A stretch of 9,247 bases of DNA from an uncultured Oscillospiraceae bacterium (GTDB lineage Bacteria; Bacillota; Clostridia; Oscillospirales; Oscillospiraceae). Shown here piece after piece: positions 6,988 through 9,247 of this stretch. Position numbers and translations under genes: made by a program. The notes under the pieces were generated by a model. It saw only the letters and a list, made by a program, of their open reading frames with translations. It ran no database searches and was not told the DNA's origin. The stretch covers positions 1-9,247 of the forward strand of contig CANRNA010000054.1 of the NCBI GenBank assembly GCA_947631805.1, in the 5' to 3' direction. Every line of letters starts with the position of its first letter. Within the stretch, counting starts at the first letter, position 1.

Positions 6988-7761
6988 ATGATTTTGACCG
7001 TCGATCTGTCCAACTCCCGCATCACCCTGGCGGGGGTCCGGGACGGAAATATACGCTTTTCCTGCCAGATATCCACCGTGAAGACCCGCACGGCGGACGA
7101 GTACGCCGCCCTGATGGGCCTGCTGCTGGAGCGCAACTGCGCCCAGTGGCGGCCGCTGGAGGGGTGCATCCTGTCCTCGGTGGTGCCGGAGCTGACGCTT
7201 GTGCTCCGCCAGGGGCTGGAGCGGCTCACGGGCCAGAGCGTGATGGTGGTGGGTCCGGGGGTGAAGACGGGACTGAACATCCGTCTGGACGACCCCTCCG
7301 AGCTGGGCAGCGACTTTGTGGCCGCCGCCGTGGCGGCCCAGGACCGGTATCCCCTGCCCGTCATCACCGTGGACATGGACACCGCCATCGGCATGGGCGT
7401 CACGGACGGGGACGGCCGCTACATCGGCGGCGTCATCGCCCCTGGCATCATGGTCTCCACTGCCGCTCTCACCAGCCGGGCCTCCCTGCTGCACAACGTG
7501 GTGCCCCAGGCGCCGGGCCACATCATCTGCAAAAACACCGACGAGTGCATGCGCTCGGGCATCATCTACGGCGCGGCCGCCATGGTGGACGGCCTGCTGG
7601 CCGGGATGGAGGAGGAGCTGGGCCAGAGCGCCTCGGTGGTGGCCACCGGCGCCTGGGCCGAGGCCGTCATCCCCCACTGCCGCCGCCGGGACATCCACCT
7701 GGACAGGGACCTGATCCACCGGGGCCTGTGGCTCATCTGGAAGAAAAACCAAAAGCATTGA
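6988..7761 (+). CDS. Divergent type III pantothenate kinase (CoaX)-like protein with altered nucleotide motifs
   Basis: The 257 residues align along the whole length with type III pantothenate kinases, ASKHA-fold enzymes that start CoA synthesis. Recognisable family blocks are TADEYAALMGLLL (35-47), SSVVPEL (63-69), VGPGVKTGLNIRLDDPSELGSD (88-109, the substrate region), GGVIAPGI (147-154), KNTDECMRSGIIYGAA (182-197) and a C-terminal GLWLIWKKN. The ATP-binding motifs, however, differ from the consensus: D-x-G-N-T is DLSNS (6-10), GADR is GSDF (107-110), DFGTAT is DMDTAI (129-134), and the ATGG loop is ATGA (219-222). The three conserved aspartates (6, 109, 129) remain. It may be a kinase with changed substrate or nucleotide, or a non-catalytic paralogue. 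I chose the ATG at 6988, which gives the family-like start MILTVD, over the GTG at 6979. Confidence 0.8.
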   Translation: MILTVDLSNSRITLAGVRDGNIRFSCQISTVKTRTADEYAALMGLLLERNCAQWRPLEGCILSSVVPELTLVLRQGLERLTGQSVMVVGPGVKTGLNIRLDDPSELGSDFVAAAVAAQDRYPLPVITVDMDTAIGMGVTDGDGRYIGGVIAPGIMVSTAALTSRASLLHNVVPQAPGHIICKNTDECMRSGIIYGAAAMVDGLLAGMEEELGQSASVVATGAWAEAVIPHCRRRDIHLDRDLIHRGLWLIWKKNQKH

Positions 7762-7766
7762 GACCT

Positions 7767-7808
7767 GCCGCCCCTAGGAGGCGGCGGGGCCCTTCGCCCG
7801 GAAAGGGC
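7767..7808 (+). promoter_or_regulatory. Two adjacent GC-rich hairpins between the CoaX-like and MFS genes
   Basis: In the 64-base gap, two short inverted repeats follow each other: GCCGCC (7767-7772) with GGCGGC (7780-7785), and GCCCTT (7789-7794) with AAGGGC (7803-7808). No T-tract follows, so they are not classical terminators. The second ends directly before the AAAGG-like ribosome site of the MFS gene and could limit its translation or stabilise mRNA. In GC-rich DNA such stems also arise by chance. Confidence 0.3.
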
Positions 7809-7825
7809 GGGGAAAGGCGCGCGCC

Positions 7826-9061
7826 GTGACCCGTAAAAAGAAAAAGCTGTCCCAGGCCATGACCTTCATTTTGCTGTTCGGCATCGTCAGCCTGTTTTCC
7901 GACATGACCCACGAGGGGGCGTCCAGCATCCGGGGTGCCTATATGGCCCTGCTGGGGGCCTCCGCCGGGGCCATAGGCTTCGTGTCCGGCCTGGGGGAGC
8001 TGATAGGCTACTCCATGCGGTATGTGTTCGGCCGTCTGGCGGACAAGACGGGCCGGTACTGGACGCTGACCATTGCCGGGTACGTGCTGGACATCCTGGC
8101 GGTGCCCGCCCTGGCCCTGGTGGGAGAGCACGGCTGGATAGCCGCCTGCGGGCTGCTGATGGTCCAGCGGATGGGCAAGGCCATCAAAAAGCCAGCCAAG
8201 GACACCATCATGTCCTTTGCCGCCTCCCAGGAGGGGGCGGGCAGGAGCTTCGCCATCCAGGAGGCCCTGGACCAATTCGGGGCCTTTCTGGGGCCGGTGC
8301 TGCTGTACGCGGTCATGCTCCTGCGCACGGACGCCAGCGCCCGCGACACCTACGCCCTGTGCTTTGCCATGCTGGCCGTGCCGGGGGCCGTGACCATCCT
8401 GCTGCTGCTCGTCACCAGGGCGAAGTTCCCCCACCCGGAGCGGTTCGAGCCGGAGCCCAAACAGTACGTGCCCTTTGCCCTCAAGCGCCCCTTTGTGCTG
8501 TACATCGCCGGTATCAGCCTGTTCGCCTTCGGGTTCATCGACTACTCCCTGGTCATCATGCACGTGTCCCGCCATTGGACGGACATGGCCCCCGGCCTCG
8601 CGGAGACATCGTCCATCGTGAGCACGGGCACGCTCCCCCTGCTCTATGCCGGGGCCATGCTGATGGACGCGGTGAGCGCCCTGGTCTTCGGGTATCTGTA
8701 CGACAAAAGGCCCGCCGCGGCGCTCGTCTGGTCCACCCTGCTCTCCGCCCCCTTCGCCCCCCTCATCTTCGCCGCCCGGTCCGTGCCCTGCCTGCTGGCC
8801 GGTATCGCCCTGTGGGGGGTGGGCATGGGGGCCCAGGAGTCTATTTTGAAGGCCGCCGTGACCGGCATGGTCCCCAAGGCCAGCCGGGCCACCGGCTACG
8901 GCATATTCGAGTGCTCCTTTGGGGTGTTCTGGTTTCTGGGCAGCTGGCTTCTGGGGGTGCTGTACGACGTGTCCGTACCCGCCATGATCTGCCTGTCCGT
9001 GGCCGCCCAGCTGGCCGCCATTCCCCTTTATATCGCCTCGGTACGGCTGAACAGGCCGTGA
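7826..9061 (+). CDS. Major facilitator superfamily (MFS) transporter
   Basis: This is a 411-residue MFS permease with about 12 hydrophobic segments. After a lysine-rich cytoplasmic N-terminus (MTRKKKK), the first helices carry FSDMTHEGASSIRGAY (24-39) and GLGELIGYS (55-63). The loop between helices 2 and 3 holds the MFS motif A as GRLADKTGRYW (69-79). A second conserved loop, RMGKAIKKPAKD (115-126), and EALDQFGAFLGP (146-157) recall the MJ1317-like subgroup, which has no firmly known substrate. The GTG at 7826 is used as the start; a GGAAAGG lies 8-9 bases upstream. The next ATG (codon 12) would cut into the first helix. The gene ends just before a strong terminator and is likely last in the flippase operon. 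Substrate and direction of transport are unknown. Confidence 0.88.
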   Translation: MTRKKKKLSQAMTFILLFGIVSLFSDMTHEGASSIRGAYMALLGASAGAIGFVSGLGELIGYSMRYVFGRLADKTGRYWTLTIAGYVLDILAVPALALVGEHGWIAACGLLMVQRMGKAIKKPAKDTIMSFAASQEGAGRSFAIQEALDQFGAFLGPVLLYAVMLLRTDASARDTYALCFAMLAVPGAVTILLLLVTRAKFPHPERFEPEPKQYVPFALKRPFVLYIAGISLFAFGFIDYSLVIMHVSRHWTDMAPGLAETSSIVSTGTLPLLYAGAMLMDAVSALVFGYLYDKRPAAALVWSTLLSAPFAPLIFAARSVPCLLAGIALWGVGMGAQESILKAAVTGMVPKASRATGYGIFECSFGVFWFLGSWLLGVLYDVSVPAMICLSVAAQLAAIPLYIASVRLNRP

Positions 9062-9075
9062 CGGCGCAAAGCGAT

Positions 9076-9113
9076 ACCCCCTGGCCGTGCGCCCGGGGGT
9101 GTTTGTTGTTTTT
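9076..9113 (+). terminator. Intrinsic terminator of the flippase-CoaX-MFS operon
   Basis: ACCCCC (9076-9081) pairs with GGGGGT (9095-9100), the stem extends inward by three more pairs after one mismatch, and the T-rich run GTTTGTTGTTTTT follows (9101-9113). It begins 15 bases after the MFS stop. Confidence 0.85.
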
Positions 9114-9134
9114 CGCTTACGGCGGCCCGATGTC

Positions 9135-9148
9135 CGTCCGATCGGACG
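9135..9148. repeat. Perfect 14-bp palindrome between two terminators
   Basis: CGTCCGATCGGACG is its own reverse complement. It lies between the plus-strand terminator and the minus-strand terminator. The CCGTCCG at 9134-9140 could also pair with CGGACGG at 9166-9172 of the next hairpin, so alternative folds are possible. No function can be assigned. Confidence 0.5.
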
Positions 9149-9158
9149 CATCGGTTTC

Positions 9159-9187
9159 AAAAAGCCGGACGGTCGCCCGTCCGGCTT
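9159..9187 (-). terminator. Intrinsic terminator of the minus-strand gene at the right edge
   Basis: A perfect 11-bp stem (9162-9172 with 9177-9187, loop of 4) is followed on the minus strand by a run of five T including the stem's last two (9163-9159). It lies about 10 bases after the TAA of the partial gene at the right edge. On the plus strand it is followed by a T-rich but broken stretch, so it may act in both directions. Confidence 0.75.
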
Positions 9188-9196
9188 GATGGTATT

Positions 9197-9247
9197 TTAT
9201 TTCCCCTGGATGTACCGGTCGATGCCCGCGGCGCCGACCTTGCCGGC
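9197..9247 (-). CDS. C-terminus of a gene entering from the right edge, possibly a FAD/NAD(P)-dependent oxidoreductase
   Basis: Only the last 16 codons and the TAA (9197-9199) are visible, encoding AGKVGAAGIDRYIQGK. That it is coding is supported by a clean end, the same minus-strand frame across the whole stretch, and a terminator about 10 bases after the stop. The '...GK-x-GA-x-x-IDRYIxGK' ending resembles the C-terminus of glutamate-synthase-small-subunit-like or other pyridine nucleotide oxidoreductases, which often end in 'A-x-IDRYLxG'. Sixteen residues are too few to be sure of the family. Confidence 0.55.
   Translation of the reverse strand, partial: AGKVGAAGIDRYIQGK

Noticed and set aside
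7733..9160. Open frame of 475 codons on the minus strand opposite the MFS gene
   Set aside because: The composition is the same low-complexity antisense type, and the frame runs through the plus-strand terminator at 9076-9113. The plus strand has clear MFS motifs.
1..9247. CRISPR array, insertion sequence, prophage, tRNA or rRNA
   Set aside because: No regularly spaced direct repeats, transposase or integrase motifs, or tRNA/rRNA-like segments were seen on either strand.

Overview
The window looks like chromosomal sequence from a GC-rich, low-redundancy Firmicute, most likely a gut-type Oscillospiraceae/Clostridia member. This is inferred from three things: the gene families present (diadenylate cyclase CdaA with its YbbR partner, a SpoVB-type flippase, the clostridial cysteine desulfurase plus DUF3343 pair), strong AGGAGG-type ribosome sites, and sigma-A-like promoters (TTGNNN-N17-TATAAT) set in otherwise GC-rich DNA. 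I see no mobile element, CRISPR array, rRNA or tRNA, and no gene-free stretch longer than about 160 bases.

Left part, all minus strand (about 1-2608): a promoter at 2580-2608 drives cdaA (c-di-AMP synthase), then cdaR (YbbR-domain regulator) and an RseC-like four-cysteine membrane protein that runs off the left edge. The genes are tightly packed (3-base gap, then a 4-base ATGA overlap). In many Firmicutes cdaA-cdaR is followed by glmM; here an RseC-like gene takes that place.

Middle, minus strand (2634-5423): a promoter at 5395-5423 drives ispD and ispF (MEP isoprenoid pathway, overlapping by 4 bases at a GTGA). A 12-bp inverted repeat follows, then a small DUF3343 (putative S/Se carrier) gene that overlaps by 4 bases a class V aminotransferase of the cysteine desulfurase type. 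The unit ends in a hairpin plus T-tract terminator at 2634-2662. The two halves may be one transcript or two, depending on whether the inverted repeat terminates.

Right part, plus strand (5442-9113): a SpoVB-like MOP-superfamily flippase, a divergent type III pantothenate kinase (CoaX)-like protein whose nucleotide-binding motifs are altered, and an MFS transporter. They end in a good terminator at 9076-9113. The last 51 bases hold the C-terminus of a minus-strand gene with its own hairpin terminator.

Most of the window is housekeeping. The points most worth a second look are the CoaX-like protein with degraded motifs, the coupled DUF3343/cysteine desulfurase pair, and the RseC-like gene in the c-di-AMP operon. 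I found no clear evidence for a wholly new system.
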